From Nocardioides sp. (lineage in GTDB: Bacteria; Actinomycetota; Actinomycetes; Propionibacteriales; Nocardioidaceae): a stretch of 47,937 nucleotides of DNA. Below the pieces are notes generated by a model. It worked only from the letters and a program-made list of their open reading frames with translations. It was not told the DNA's origin and did not search any database. Shown here piece by piece: positions 6,704 through 14,544 of the stretch (positions within the stretch are counted from its first letter, which is position 1; each line of letters opens with the position of its first letter). A program made the position numbers and the translations under genes. The stretch is from NCBI RefSeq assembly GCF_029937575.1, contig NZ_JAPYPS010000023.1, forward strand, positions 1 to 47,937. Direction: 5' to 3'.

Positions 6704-8875
6704 GTGAACCAGGTCGTCGAACCCATCGACAGCACCACCCAGTCCGCGTCCGATCCGAGCTCCGGCCCCCTGGGCCGACTGGGCGGCTGGGTCGTCGACC
6801 ACGGCCGGATCACCACCGCCGTCTGGCTCCTGGTGGTCGTCGGCCTCGGTGTCTTCGCACCCCGTGTCGAGGCCGAGCTGTCCGGTGCCGGTTGGCAGGC
6901 CAACGGTTCGGAGTCGGTCCAGGCGCGAGACCTGGCCGTCGAGCACTTCGGTGGCAGTGCCAGCACGGCGATCCAGGTCGTCGTCCGCTCGACCGACACC
7001 CCGGTCACCGAGGGTGCCGGAGCCCAGGCGCTGTCCGAGGCCACCGCGATCCTTGCCGAGGACCCGCGCATCGCTGCCATCGTGCAGCCCGAGCCGGGAG
7101 CGACGCTGAGCGAGGACGGTCGTACGGCGGTGCTGCTCGCGGGAGCTGCCGCGGACCCCAACGACATGGTGCGGGCCGCCACGGACCTCAAGGAGCGCCT
7201 CGCGGAGCTGTCGGGGGACGGTGTCGAGGTCAACCCGACAGGAGCCTCCCTGCTGTGGTCGGACTTCAACGAGGCCAACCTGGAGGCGATGCTGACCTCC
7301 GAGATGATCTCGTGGCCGGTCACCCTGGCGATCCTGGTCCTGGCCTTCGGAGCCCTCGTCGCGGCCGGCCTGCCGCTCCTGCTGACCCTGGCTGGCCTGG
7401 TGGCGTCGGCCGGCTCGCTGGTGCTGATCAACCAGGTCGTCCCGGTCTCCATCTGGGCGATGAACTTCGCGATGATGTTCGCCCTGGCGCTGGGGATCGA
7501 CTACGCGCTCTTCCTGGTCGTGCGCTTCCGGGCGGCCCGCGCGGCGGTCGGCCGATCCGCGCGTGAGGCCGTTGTCGAGACCATGGACACCGCGGGCAAG
7601 GCGGTCCTCCTGTCGGGCATCACGGTGCTGGTCTCGCTCTCTGCCGTGATGCTGGTGCCGTCGCCGGCGTTCCGGTCGATGGCCGGCGGCATCATGCTCT
7701 CGGTGGTCTTCGTGCTCGCCGCCACGCTCACCCTGCTCCCGCTCGTCCTGGCGAGGCTCGACCACCGGATCGACAAGCTGGCGCTGCCGTGGACCGGGTC
7801 GGGTCGACCGGGCGAGCACCGCTCGGTCCACTTCGAGGCCTGGGGACGGCGCCTGTGGCGTCGACCCGTCGCCTGGGGAGGAGCGGCCCTGATCGTGCTC
7901 GCGGCCCTCGCGGTCCCCGTCCTCGGTCTGCACACCGCGATGCCGTCGATCAAGGTCCTGCCCGATGACGCCAGCGCCCGGGTCGGCTACGACCAGGTGC
8001 AGGACGCCTTCGGGCCCGGCGCGCCAGGCACGCTCACCATCGTCGCGGACGACGACCAGGTCGCGACCAGCAACGCCGTGCTGACCCAGGACGCCGGTGT
8101 CGCAGGGGTCTTGCCCGCCGTCGCGGCCGAGGACGGCAGCGGGCTGTCCCTGATCCAGGCCGTACCGACCGTCGACCCGTCCGACCCGGAGCTGTCCGCG
8201 ACGGTCGACCGCCTGCGGGCCGACCTGCCGGAGTCGGCCCTGGTGGGCGGGGCCGCCGTGGAGAACCTCGACCTCAAGACCCAGCTCGACGAGTCCGCCC
8301 CGCTGGTCATCGGCGTCATCCTCGCCCTCGGGTTCGTGCTGCTGCTCGTGGCGCTGCAGGCGCCGCTGATCGCGCTGCTCGGGACCCTGGCCAGCCTGCT
8401 GTCCACCGCGGCCGCCTTCGGCGTGGCGCGGCTCGTGTTCCAGGACGGCATCGGGGCGGGCCTCCTCGGCTTCGAGAGCCAGGGCTTCCTCGACGCGTGG
8501 GCCCCGGTCTTCTTCTTCGCGATGATCTTCGCGATCGCGATGGACTACACGGTCTTCCTGCTCGCCTCGGCCAAGGAGCACTGGGAGCTGACCGGCGACG
8601 CACGCGAGGCCATGATCGGCGCGCTCGCCTCCTCGGGCCGGGTCATCTTCGCGGCCGGTGCGGTGATGGTGGCGGTGTTCTTCACCTTCGCGCTCTCCGG
8701 ACCGCTGCCACCCAAGGAGATGGGCATCGTGCTGGGCGTCGCGGTGCTGCTGGACGCCTTCCTGGTCCGGCTGGTGCTGCTGCCGGTGCTGCTGCGGCTC
8801 ACCGGTGCGGCCGCCTGGTGGAGCCCGGCGTGGCTGCGACGGGTGCTGCCGACGGTCCGGTTCTCCCACGGCTGA
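6704..8875 (+). CDS. MMPL/RND superfamily exporter
   Basis: The 723-residue membrane transporter has the duplicated MMPL layout: a TM helix, an extracytoplasmic loop, five or so helices, then the same again. The TM4-like proton-relay motifs ALGIDYALF (about 263) and IAMDYTVFLLA (about 611) are present in both halves. MMPL proteins export lipids, siderophores or hydrophobic compounds using the proton gradient. The GTG at 6704 is preferred: GAAGGAG at 6691-6697 is a strong ribosome binding site seven bases upstream, and an earlier start would place operator 2 in the coding region. An in-frame ATG at 6674 is the main alternative. Divergence from the CsoR/CstR-type repressor suggests induction by that repressor's signal. 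The cargo is unknown. Confidence 0.9.
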   Translation: MNQVVEPIDSTTQSASDPSSGPLGRLGGWVVDHGRITTAVWLLVVVGLGVFAPRVEAELSGAGWQANGSESVQARDLAVEHFGGSASTAIQVVVRSTDTPVTEGAGAQALSEATAILAEDPRIAAIVQPEPGATLSEDGRTAVLLAGAAADPNDMVRAATDLKERLAELSGDGVEVNPTGASLLWSDFNEANLEAMLTSEMISWPVTLAILVLAFGALVAAGLPLLLTLAGLVASAGSLVLINQVVPVSIWAMNFAMMFALALGIDYALFLVVRFRAARAAVGRSAREAVVETMDTAGKAVLLSGITVLVSLSAVMLVPSPAFRSMAGGIMLSVVFVLAATLTLLPLVLARLDHRIDKLALPWTGSGRPGEHRSVHFEAWGRRLWRRPVAWGGAALIVLAALAVPVLGLHTAMPSIKVLPDDASARVGYDQVQDAFGPGAPGTLTIVADDDQVATSNAVLTQDAGVAGVLPAVAAEDGSGLSLIQAVPTVDPSDPELSATVDRLRADLPESALVGGAAVENLDLKTQLDESAPLVIGVILALGFVLLLVALQAPLIALLGTLASLLSTAAAFGVARLVFQDGIGAGLLGFESQGFLDAWAPVFFFAMIFAIAMDYTVFLLASAKEHWELTGDAREAMIGALASSGRVIFAAGAVMVAVFFTFALSGPLPPKEMGIVLGVAVLLDAFLVRLVLLPVLLRLTGAAAWWSPAWLRRVLPTVRFSHG

Positions 8876-8906
8876 GCGCAGCGACCATGAAGGATCTGTG
8901 AGGCGG

Positions 8907-8929
8907 GGGGTGGTGGGCGCCCTCACCCC
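8907..8929 (+). terminator. possible hairpin after the MMPL gene
   Basis: GGGGTG at 8907-8912 can pair with CACCCC at 8924-8929, around an inner GGGCGCCC palindrome. There is no T-run, which is common for actinobacterial terminators but makes the call weak. Confidence 0.3.
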
Positions 8930-9027
8930 GTTGGTGCGGCTACGGTGTGCTCGTACGTCACCCCCTGCGCCCCCCGGCGCACTGACAGGATCGCCAGCGG
9001 ACACCCCTTGACCCTCACCCCCGCGTC

Positions 9028-9636
9028 ATGACGCACGCTTCCGAGGAAGCCCACGGCTCGTCCGAGCCGCGCCCCGCCAGCGCAGCCGCGCTGCTGGCGG
9101 CGTCGCTGCGGCGTTGCTCGGCAGGCGACCAGGCGGCCTTCGCCGAGGTGTACGACGCGACCTCGCACCGGGCCTTCGGTCTGGCCCTGCGGGTGCTGCG
9201 CGACCATGCGCAGGCCGAGGAGGCCGTGCAGGAGGCGTTCCTCCAGGTGTGGCGGCAGTCTGCGCGCTTCGACCCCGACCGGGGGAGCGCGATCTCGTGG
9301 ATCCTGATGATCGTGCACGGCACGGCGGTCAGCCAGGTCCGCTCCTCGCAGGCTCGGACCAACCGCGAGGAGGTCTACGAGCGCCAGGTCGACCCGCTCC
9401 GCGTGAGCCGGGACGACCCGACCGGTGCAGCCGTGGACGCCTCCCTCGACGCGGCCAGGGTCCGCGAGGCGATGGGACAGCTCACCACGCTGCAGCGCGA
9501 CGCCATCGAGCTGGCCTACTTCGAGGGCCGCACCCACACCGAGGTCGCCGGCCTGATCGGGATCCCGCTGGGCACCGCGAAGACCCGGATCCGCGACGGG
9601 CTGCTGCGGCTGCGCGACCTGATGAACGCAGGGTGA
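9028..9636 (+). CDS. ECF RNA polymerase sigma factor, SigK-like
   Basis: The 202-residue sigma-70 family protein contains only regions 2 and 4. Region 2 runs over about 35-100 (AGDQAAFAEVYDATS, QAEEAVQEAFLQVWRQSARF, SWILMIVHGTAV). Region 4 covers about 145-198, with a helix-turn-helix THTEVAGLIGIPLGTAKTRIRDGL. The sequence resembles the SigK/ECF19-type group of actinobacteria. Members of that group are usually followed by a membrane anti-sigma factor (RskA). Here the next gene is an SDR with its own promoter, so the factor looks orphaned. The ATG at 9028 follows a 150-base intergenic region. Regulon and signal cannot be read from the sequence. Confidence 0.9.
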   Translation: MTHASEEAHGSSEPRPASAAALLAASLRRCSAGDQAAFAEVYDATSHRAFGLALRVLRDHAQAEEAVQEAFLQVWRQSARFDPDRGSAISWILMIVHGTAVSQVRSSQARTNREEVYERQVDPLRVSRDDPTGAAVDASLDAARVREAMGQLTTLQRDAIELAYFEGRTHTEVAGLIGIPLGTAKTRIRDGLLRLRDLMNAG

Positions 9637-9653
9637 GGTCCACGAGCATGCCC

Positions 9654-9659
9654 TAGGGT
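9654..9659 (+). promoter_or_regulatory. -10 box (TAGGGT), leaderless promoter of SDR gene
   Basis: TAGGGT ends eight bases before the ATG at 9667. The predicted transcription start is at or one base before the start codon, and there is no Shine-Dalgarno. Confidence 0.5.
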
Positions 9660-9666
9660 CCCGGCC

Positions 9667-10656
9667 ATGACCGAGATCCCCGACCAGTCCCCGCTCGGCT
9701 CCGGCTTCGGGGCGAGCAGCACCGCCGCCGAGGTCCTCGCGGGCGTCGACCTTCGAGGTCGGACCGCCCTGGTCACCGGTGGCTACGCCGGCATCGGGCT
9801 GGAGATCGTGCGGGCCCTCGTCGGCGCCGGGGCGAGCGTGCTCGCCCCCGCCAGGCGCCCGGCGGACGCCGCGGCAGCACTCGCCGACGTGACCGGCCCG
9901 GCTGGTCGTGGGGCAGTCGAGGTCGGAGCCATGGACCTGGCCGACCCCGACGAGGTGGCGTCGTACGCCGCCAGCGTCCGCGCGTCGGGGCGCACGCTCG
10001 ACCTGGTCATCGACAACGCCGGCATCATGGGGACGCCGGAGACCCGCACCGGCCGGGGGTGGGAGCTGCAGCTGGCGACCAACCACCTCGGCCACTTCGC
10101 GCTGGTCAACCGGGTGTGGCCCTCGCTCGTGGACGGGGCACGCGTGGTCAGCGTGTCGTCCTCGGGTCACTACTACTCGCCGATGCGCTGGGACGACCCG
10201 TGGTTCGAGAGCGGCTACGAGAAGTGGCTGGCCTACGGGCAGTCGAAGACCGCCAACGTCCTGTTCGCGCTGGCGCTCGACGCCCGCGGACGCGACCGCG
10301 GCATCCGCGCCTACTCGCTGCACCCGGGCGCGATCCTGACCAACCTCGGCAAGCACCTGACGGCCGACGACGTGTCCGCGCTGATGGAGCCCGACGCCGC
10401 CGGGCACGTGGCGATCCCCGAGTTCAAGACGCCGGAGCAGGGCGCCGCGACAGCGGCCTGGGCGGCCACCAGTCCCCTGCTCGAGGACCGCGGCGGCTGT
10501 TACCTCGTCGACTGCGAGGTCGCGCCGTGGGCCGACGACGACGAGGCCGGCGGCAACGACTCCGGTGGGGTCAAGCGCTACGCCCTGGACCCGGTCGACG
10601 CAGAGCGGCTGTGGGCGTGGTCGGCGGGGCTCACCGGGGTCGACGCGTTCGGTTGA
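9667..10656 (+). CDS. short-chain dehydrogenase/reductase (retinol dehydrogenase/WWOX-like)
   Basis: The 329-residue SDR has the NAD(P)-binding TGGYAGIG motif at 37-44, DNAGIMG near 118 and the catalytic Y190-G-Q-S-K194 set, preceded by a serine-rich strand SVSSSGHYY. It looks like a classical-to-extended SDR acting on a lipophilic alcohol or ketone, as in the WWOX/retinol dehydrogenase-like group common in actinobacteria. The 25-residue N-terminal extension precedes the Rossmann fold. Its own promoter separates it from the sigma factor gene 30 bases upstream. It is convergent with the NTF2-like gene (12-base gap). Substrate not determinable. Confidence 0.85.
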   Translation: MTEIPDQSPLGSGFGASSTAAEVLAGVDLRGRTALVTGGYAGIGLEIVRALVGAGASVLAPARRPADAAAALADVTGPAGRGAVEVGAMDLADPDEVASYAASVRASGRTLDLVIDNAGIMGTPETRTGRGWELQLATNHLGHFALVNRVWPSLVDGARVVSVSSSGHYYSPMRWDDPWFESGYEKWLAYGQSKTANVLFALALDARGRDRGIRAYSLHPGAILTNLGKHLTADDVSALMEPDAAGHVAIPEFKTPEQGAATAAWAATSPLLEDRGGCYLVDCEVAPWADDDEAGGNDSGGVKRYALDPVDAERLWAWSAGLTGVDAFG

Positions 10657-10668
10657 GCGAGGACGGCG

Positions 10669-11130
10669 TCACCACTTGAGGTGGTGGCTCAGGTCACCGA
10701 CCTGGTCGACGTACATCGTGCGGCTCTCGAACCACCAGGCCGCTCCTCCCGCGGAGGCCTCGAGCCGGTGGAAGGTGTCGCGGTAGTGCCCGGTGATGAT
10801 CACCTGCAGCGGCAGGTCGGGCGTCGCCTGCGTGACCAGGTAGCTCGAGTGCGCGCTGCCGGTGCCGGCCGCCTCGTCGACCTCGATGATCGCGTTCGTG
10901 GTCACGTGCTTGGTCTTCGGTGTGCCGTCGTCGGGGTAGAGCCGCGTGGCCATCTCGTACATCGCCCGCACCCCGTCGCGGCCCTCGAAGACAGTCTCGG
11001 GCGGGCCGTCCTCCTGGCCGTGGATCCGCCCGTGGGCGAAGAGGTCGGCGACCCCGTCGAGGTCGCCGGCATCGATGCGCAGGGCGTAGGTGTAGAGCAG
11101 GTTCTCGATCTGACGAGCGCTGTCGACCAT
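10669..11130 (-). CDS. NTF2-like/SnoaL-like protein (nuclear transport factor 2 family)
   Basis: The 153-residue protein has the cone-shaped alpha+beta barrel pattern of SnoaL_4 proteins: an N-terminal helix IENLLYTYALRIDAGDLDGVADLFA (about 8-32), the TKHVTTNAIIEV strand (about 73-84) and a Trp-containing C-terminal strand WWFESRTMYVDQ. Family members include ring-hydroxylating dioxygenase small subunits, ketosteroid isomerase-like enzymes and polyketide cyclases. The sequence alone does not separate these. The start codon is seven bases from a -10 box, so the mRNA is probably leaderless. It is divergent from the sulfotransferase gene, and the two promoters overlap. Confidence 0.8.
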   Translation of the reverse strand: MVDSARQIENLLYTYALRIDAGDLDGVADLFAHGRIHGQEDGPPETVFEGRDGVRAMYEMATRLYPDDGTPKTKHVTTNAIIEVDEAAGTGSAHSSYLVTQATPDLPLQVIITGHYRDTFHRLEASAGGAAWWFESRTMYVDQVGDLSHHLKW

Positions 11131-11136
11131 GCGGGG

Positions 11137-11146
11137 AGCATAGGGT
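11137..11146. promoter_or_regulatory. overlapping divergent -10 boxes, NTF2-like/sulfotransferase
   Basis: On the plus strand TAGGGT (11141-11146) ends eight bases before the GTG at 11154. On the minus strand TATGCT (11142 to 11137) ends seven bases before the ATG at 11130. The hexamers share two base pairs. Both genes would be leaderless, and only 23 bases separate the start codons. Confidence 0.55.
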
Positions 11147-11153
11147 CTCGGCT

Positions 11154-12380
11154 GTGACGTTCCCCTACGGCTTGAAGAAGGCGTCCATCCTCGAGGCCTC
11201 CATCCAGAAGGAGCTCCTCGACGACTTCGGTGCCGAGGACTTCGAGCCGTTCGTCGAGCCCATGGGCGTGCTGCTCGACGCCTACCAGGGGGCCGGGCTG
11301 CACGACGTGGGCGTCAAGATCCTCGGTGGCGGGGTCGTGCACTCGCTGCGGATGCGGCTGCGCGCCCAGGCCTGGATCAAGCGGCACCCCGAGATCCTCG
11401 AGGAGGACGTGTCCGACCCGATCGTGGTCGTCGGCATGATGCGATCGGGTACGACGCTCGCCCAGCGCCTGCTCGCAGCCGACTCCCGACTGCGCAGCGT
11501 GCGCGGGTGGGAGGTGCTGCAGGCGGCGCCGCCGCTCGACCTCGACCTCGACGACCCGGCGCCGGACCCACGGATCGCGGCCGGCCTCGAGCGCCAGGAG
11601 CTGACCCAGCAGTTCGCGCCCGACCTCTTCGCGATCCACCCGATGTACGCCCTGGAGGCCGAGGAGGAGATCGTCTTCCTCGCCGACGCCTTCCTCTCGC
11701 ACGTCCCGGAGTCCGGGGCTCACGTGCCGGGGTACAGCGCCTGGATCGACACCCAGGACTTCACCCCGGCCTACGACCACCTGCACCGGATGCTCCAGCT
11801 CCTCCAGTGGCAGCAGCGACGTCGCGAGGCGGCTGCGGGGGGTGCTGCGAACCGGCGTCGCTTCGTGCTCAAGACGCCCGCGCATCTGGGCTACCTGGAG
11901 GACCTGCGTCGGCGGTTCCCCGGCCTGCACCTGGTGCACCTGCACCGCGACCCCCGCGCGACGATCCCGTCCGGAGCGAGCCTCAACACGACCCTGCACC
12001 GGATGCACGCCGACGAGGTCGACCCGCGCCGGATCGGCAGGCAGTGGCTCGAGCGGATGGGCTGGACCAACGACCGGGCACTCGGCGTGCGACGGTCCTG
12101 GGCGGCGTCCGGGGATTCCGACCTGGTCACCGACGTGGGATTCTCCGAGCTGGTCGCCGATCCGATCGCGACCGTCGGCCGGGTGCACGCCGCGGTCGGG
12201 CTCGACCTCGACGCTGCCGCGGAGGCGGCCATGCGGGCATGGCTCGAGCGGCGCCCGAGGGAGACCGGCCGGCCCGACTACAGCGCGGTCACCTACGGGT
12301 TGTCCGACGCGGCGATCGACGAGCGCTTCGCGGGGTACCGCGACACCCACGGGCAGCATTTCGTCAGTACTGACATGTGA
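11154..12380 (+). CDS. sulfotransferase family protein
   Basis: The 408-residue protein has the PAPS 5'-phosphosulfate loop VVVGMMRSGTTLAQRLL (about 91-107) and the 3'-phosphate-binding segment VHLHRDPRATIPS (about 262-274). It belongs to the large bacterial Sulfotransfer_3-like group that modifies lipids, glycans or small molecules with sulfate. An N-terminal helical domain of 85 residues precedes the catalytic fold. The C-terminus (DERFAGYRDTHG) is typical of actinobacterial members. The GTG at 11154 is chosen because it lies eight bases after the -10 box. Longer in-frame frames upstream run antisense through the NTF2-like gene. Its neighbour, the DUF1214 gene, starts 25 bases downstream. 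Acceptor molecule unknown. Confidence 0.85.
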   Translation: MTFPYGLKKASILEASIQKELLDDFGAEDFEPFVEPMGVLLDAYQGAGLHDVGVKILGGGVVHSLRMRLRAQAWIKRHPEILEEDVSDPIVVVGMMRSGTTLAQRLLAADSRLRSVRGWEVLQAAPPLDLDLDDPAPDPRIAAGLERQELTQQFAPDLFAIHPMYALEAEEEIVFLADAFLSHVPESGAHVPGYSAWIDTQDFTPAYDHLHRMLQLLQWQQRRREAAAGGAANRRRFVLKTPAHLGYLEDLRRRFPGLHLVHLHRDPRATIPSGASLNTTLHRMHADEVDPRRIGRQWLERMGWTNDRALGVRRSWAASGDSDLVTDVGFSELVADPIATVGRVHAAVGLDLDAAAEAAMRAWLERRPRETGRPDYSAVTYGLSDAAIDERFAGYRDTHGQHFVSTDM

Positions 12381-12399
12381 CCCGGATCACTGCTACGGT
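12370..12399 (+). promoter_or_regulatory. promoter of DUF1214 gene (CTGACA - 18 bp - TACGGT)
   Basis: CTGACA at 12370-12375 and TACGGT at 12394-12399 are separated by 18 bases. The -10 ends seven bases before the GTG at 12406, giving a leaderless transcript. The -35 overlaps the end of the sulfotransferase gene. Confidence 0.55.
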
Positions 12400-12405
12400 C
12401 AGCGC

Positions 12406-13704
12406 GTGCCGTCCCTCCCCGTGACCGTGACCCCCGAGCGCCCCGTGCTCACCGACCACCCGGTCGCCACCGCCGAGCAGCACGAGCACGAGCTCGCCGC
12501 GCTCGAGCTGGTCGCGCACCCGACGGTCAAGGCGGCCTACGCCGCGGTCGCCGCGACGTGGCTCGGCCGGGCGAAGGCCTCCTCCGCGATGCTGGAGCGC
12601 TTCGAGGCAGCCTTCGAGGAGGTGATGTTCTCCGCGGCGATCTGGTCGTCCAACGCCGACCCGCTGCGACCGAAGGTCACCTGCATCACCCGCCTGGCCC
12701 ACGAGGTCGACGGCCTCCGGGTGCCGGGCACCCGCTGGGGCATCGACAACCCGGACACGGTCTACCGCACGATCCCGATCTCGGGCGACGAGCGCTACGA
12801 GATCCGTGGGCGGGTCGGGCCCGGCCGGATGACCGAGAACTACTTCACGCTCTGGGACGCCCAGATGGGCACCGTCGACGTGCTCGACGGTCGGCGGATG
12901 CACGTCGAGGACGACGGCTCCTACGTGATCACCGTCGACGCCGACCCCGCGGGCGGACGCCCCAACCACGTGCGCTCGGGCCCTACGGCGCACGAGCTCT
13001 ACATCCGTGACGTGCTCCTCGACTGGGCCTGTGACGACCCCAACCACATCGAGGTCGAGCGGCTCGGCGGTCCGACGACCGGGCCGGAACGCACCCTCGA
13101 CGAGCAGGCCGAGGCGGCCGCCGCGATGATGGCGCACTTCGCTGACTTCACCGGCAAGCTCAGCCACGGGATGTACAAGACCGAGCCCAACCGCTTCGCA
13201 CTCGCGTGGCAGGCCGACCACACCGGCGCGATGCGCAACCAGGTCTACGTCGCCGGGCGCTTCCTCCTCGAGCCCGGGCAGGCGTTCGTCGTCGACGTCA
13301 GCGACGGCGGGGCGGAGTACTTCACGGTGCCGTTGTCCAACGTCTGGGGCACCACCCTGGACATCTACGACCGCACCGGCAGCCTCAACAAGGCGCAGTC
13401 CACCCCCAACGCCGACGGCACGTTCACCTACGTCATCGGGCCCGACGACCCGGGCGTCGCCAACTGGATCGACTCCGACGGCCTGCGCGAGGGGATCCTG
13501 ACGCTGCGGATGGCTGAGTTCGGGGCGGGCGGGCCGGCCCAGGACCTCGCCGCTCGCGGCCGGGTCGTCGACCTGGCAGACCTGGACACCGATGCCGCCG
13601 GGCTGACCGACGTACCCCGGGTGACGGCGACGGAGCGCGCCGCCCAGATCGACGTACGGCGTGAGGGCTACCTGCGCCGACTGCCCGAGGGAGTGAGCCG
13701 ATGA
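12406..13704 (+). CDS. DUF1214 domain-containing protein
   Basis: The 432-residue soluble protein has a helical N-terminus (about 20-90), a beta-rich middle and a C-terminal DUF1214-like domain (about 300-390). That domain has the strand pattern of the family, including AQSTPNADGTFTYVIGP and NWIDSDGLREGILTLRM. DUF1214 proteins have no firmly assigned activity. They are frequent in actinobacterial gene clusters for lipid or steroid-like metabolism, next to SDRs and sulfotransferases as here. No signal peptide or membrane span is visible. GTG 12406 is preferred from promoter spacing, and a GTG 15 bases later is possible. The gene overlaps the next SDR by ATGA. Confidence 0.7.
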   Translation: MPSLPVTVTPERPVLTDHPVATAEQHEHELAALELVAHPTVKAAYAAVAATWLGRAKASSAMLERFEAAFEEVMFSAAIWSSNADPLRPKVTCITRLAHEVDGLRVPGTRWGIDNPDTVYRTIPISGDERYEIRGRVGPGRMTENYFTLWDAQMGTVDVLDGRRMHVEDDGSYVITVDADPAGGRPNHVRSGPTAHELYIRDVLLDWACDDPNHIEVERLGGPTTGPERTLDEQAEAAAAMMAHFADFTGKLSHGMYKTEPNRFALAWQADHTGAMRNQVYVAGRFLLEPGQAFVVDVSDGGAEYFTVPLSNVWGTTLDIYDRTGSLNKAQSTPNADGTFTYVIGPDDPGVANWIDSDGLREGILTLRMAEFGAGGPAQDLAARGRVVDLADLDTDAAGLTDVPRVTATERAAQIDVRREGYLRRLPEGVSR

Positions 13705-14540
13705 GCGACCTGCGGTGGCTGATCACCGGCTGCTCGACCGGGATCGGACGGGAGATCGCCCGCTGCGCCCTGGAGGCCGGGCACCGGGTGGCGGTCACGG
13801 CCCGCCGGGTCTCGGACGTCGCGGACTTCGTCGACACGTTCGGACCTCGGGCGATCGCGCTGCCCCTCGACGTCACCGACCGCGACGCGATCGCGGCGGC
13901 GGTGGCCGCCTGCGACGAGACCTTCGGCGGCATCGACGTGCTGGTCAACAACGCCGGCTACGGCTATCTCTCGGCCGTCGAGGAGGGTGACGACGCCGAG
14001 GTGCGTCGGCTCTTCGACACCAACTACTTCGGCGTCGTCGACACCCTCAAGGCGGTGCTGCCGGGCATGCGTGCGCGGGGGAGCGGGCACGTCGTCAACA
14101 TCTCGTCGATGACCGGACTCGTCGCCAACCCGCCCAACGCCTACTACTCCTCGACGAAGTTCGCCCTGGAGGCGCTGACCGAGGCGCTGGCCAAGGAGGT
14201 CGGCCCGCTCGGCATCAAGGTGACCGCGATCGAGCCCGGCGGCTTCCGCACCGACTGGGCCACGCGGTCGATGAAGGAGGCCTCCGCCCCGATCGAGGCG
14301 TACGCCGGCGACGTGGGCGTGCGCAAGGACCTCATCAAGGAGTTCGCCGAGCACCTGCCCGGGGACCCGCGCAAGGTCGGCGAGGCGGTGCTGATGGTGA
14401 CCGGCCTGGAGGAGCCGCCCCTGCGGTTGCTGCTCGGGGCCGACGTCCTGGCCGCTACCCGCGACAAGATCCGGGACCTGAGCGCCTCGATCGACGAGTG
14501 GGAAGCCGTGACCCTCGACGTCGGCTTCGAGCGGGGTTGA
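13701..14540 (+). CDS. classical short-chain dehydrogenase/reductase
   Basis: The 279-residue classical SDR has TGCSTGIG (9-16) for cofactor binding, NNAGYGY near 90, NISSMTG near 133 and the catalytic Y149-S-S-T-K153. R-R at 34-35 after the second strand suggests NADP(H) preference. The TGCSTGIGR form is typical of oxidoreductases resembling 17-beta-hydroxysteroid or retinol dehydrogenases. It is translationally coupled to the DUF1214 gene (4-base overlap), with GAGGGAG upstream as ribosome binding site. The two products probably act on the same substrate. The lipoprotein gene follows after four bases. Confidence 0.9.
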   Translation: MSDLRWLITGCSTGIGREIARCALEAGHRVAVTARRVSDVADFVDTFGPRAIALPLDVTDRDAIAAAVAACDETFGGIDVLVNNAGYGYLSAVEEGDDAEVRRLFDTNYFGVVDTLKAVLPGMRARGSGHVVNISSMTGLVANPPNAYYSSTKFALEALTEALAKEVGPLGIKVTAIEPGGFRTDWATRSMKEASAPIEAYAGDVGVRKDLIKEFAEHLPGDPRKVGEAVLMVTGLEEPPLRLLLGADVLAATRDKIRDLSASIDEWEAVTLDVGFERG

Positions 14541-14544
14541 GGAC

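Noticed and set aside
6668..9004. 778-codon open frame antisense to the MMPL transporter
   Set aside because: High GC produces long antisense frames. The translation is rich in Arg, Gln, Asp and Gly with no domain pattern, while the plus frame has clear MMPL motifs.
10920..11153. Upstream extension of the sulfotransferase
   Set aside because: Arg-rich shadow of the NTF2-like gene. The promoter spacing supports the GTG at 11154.
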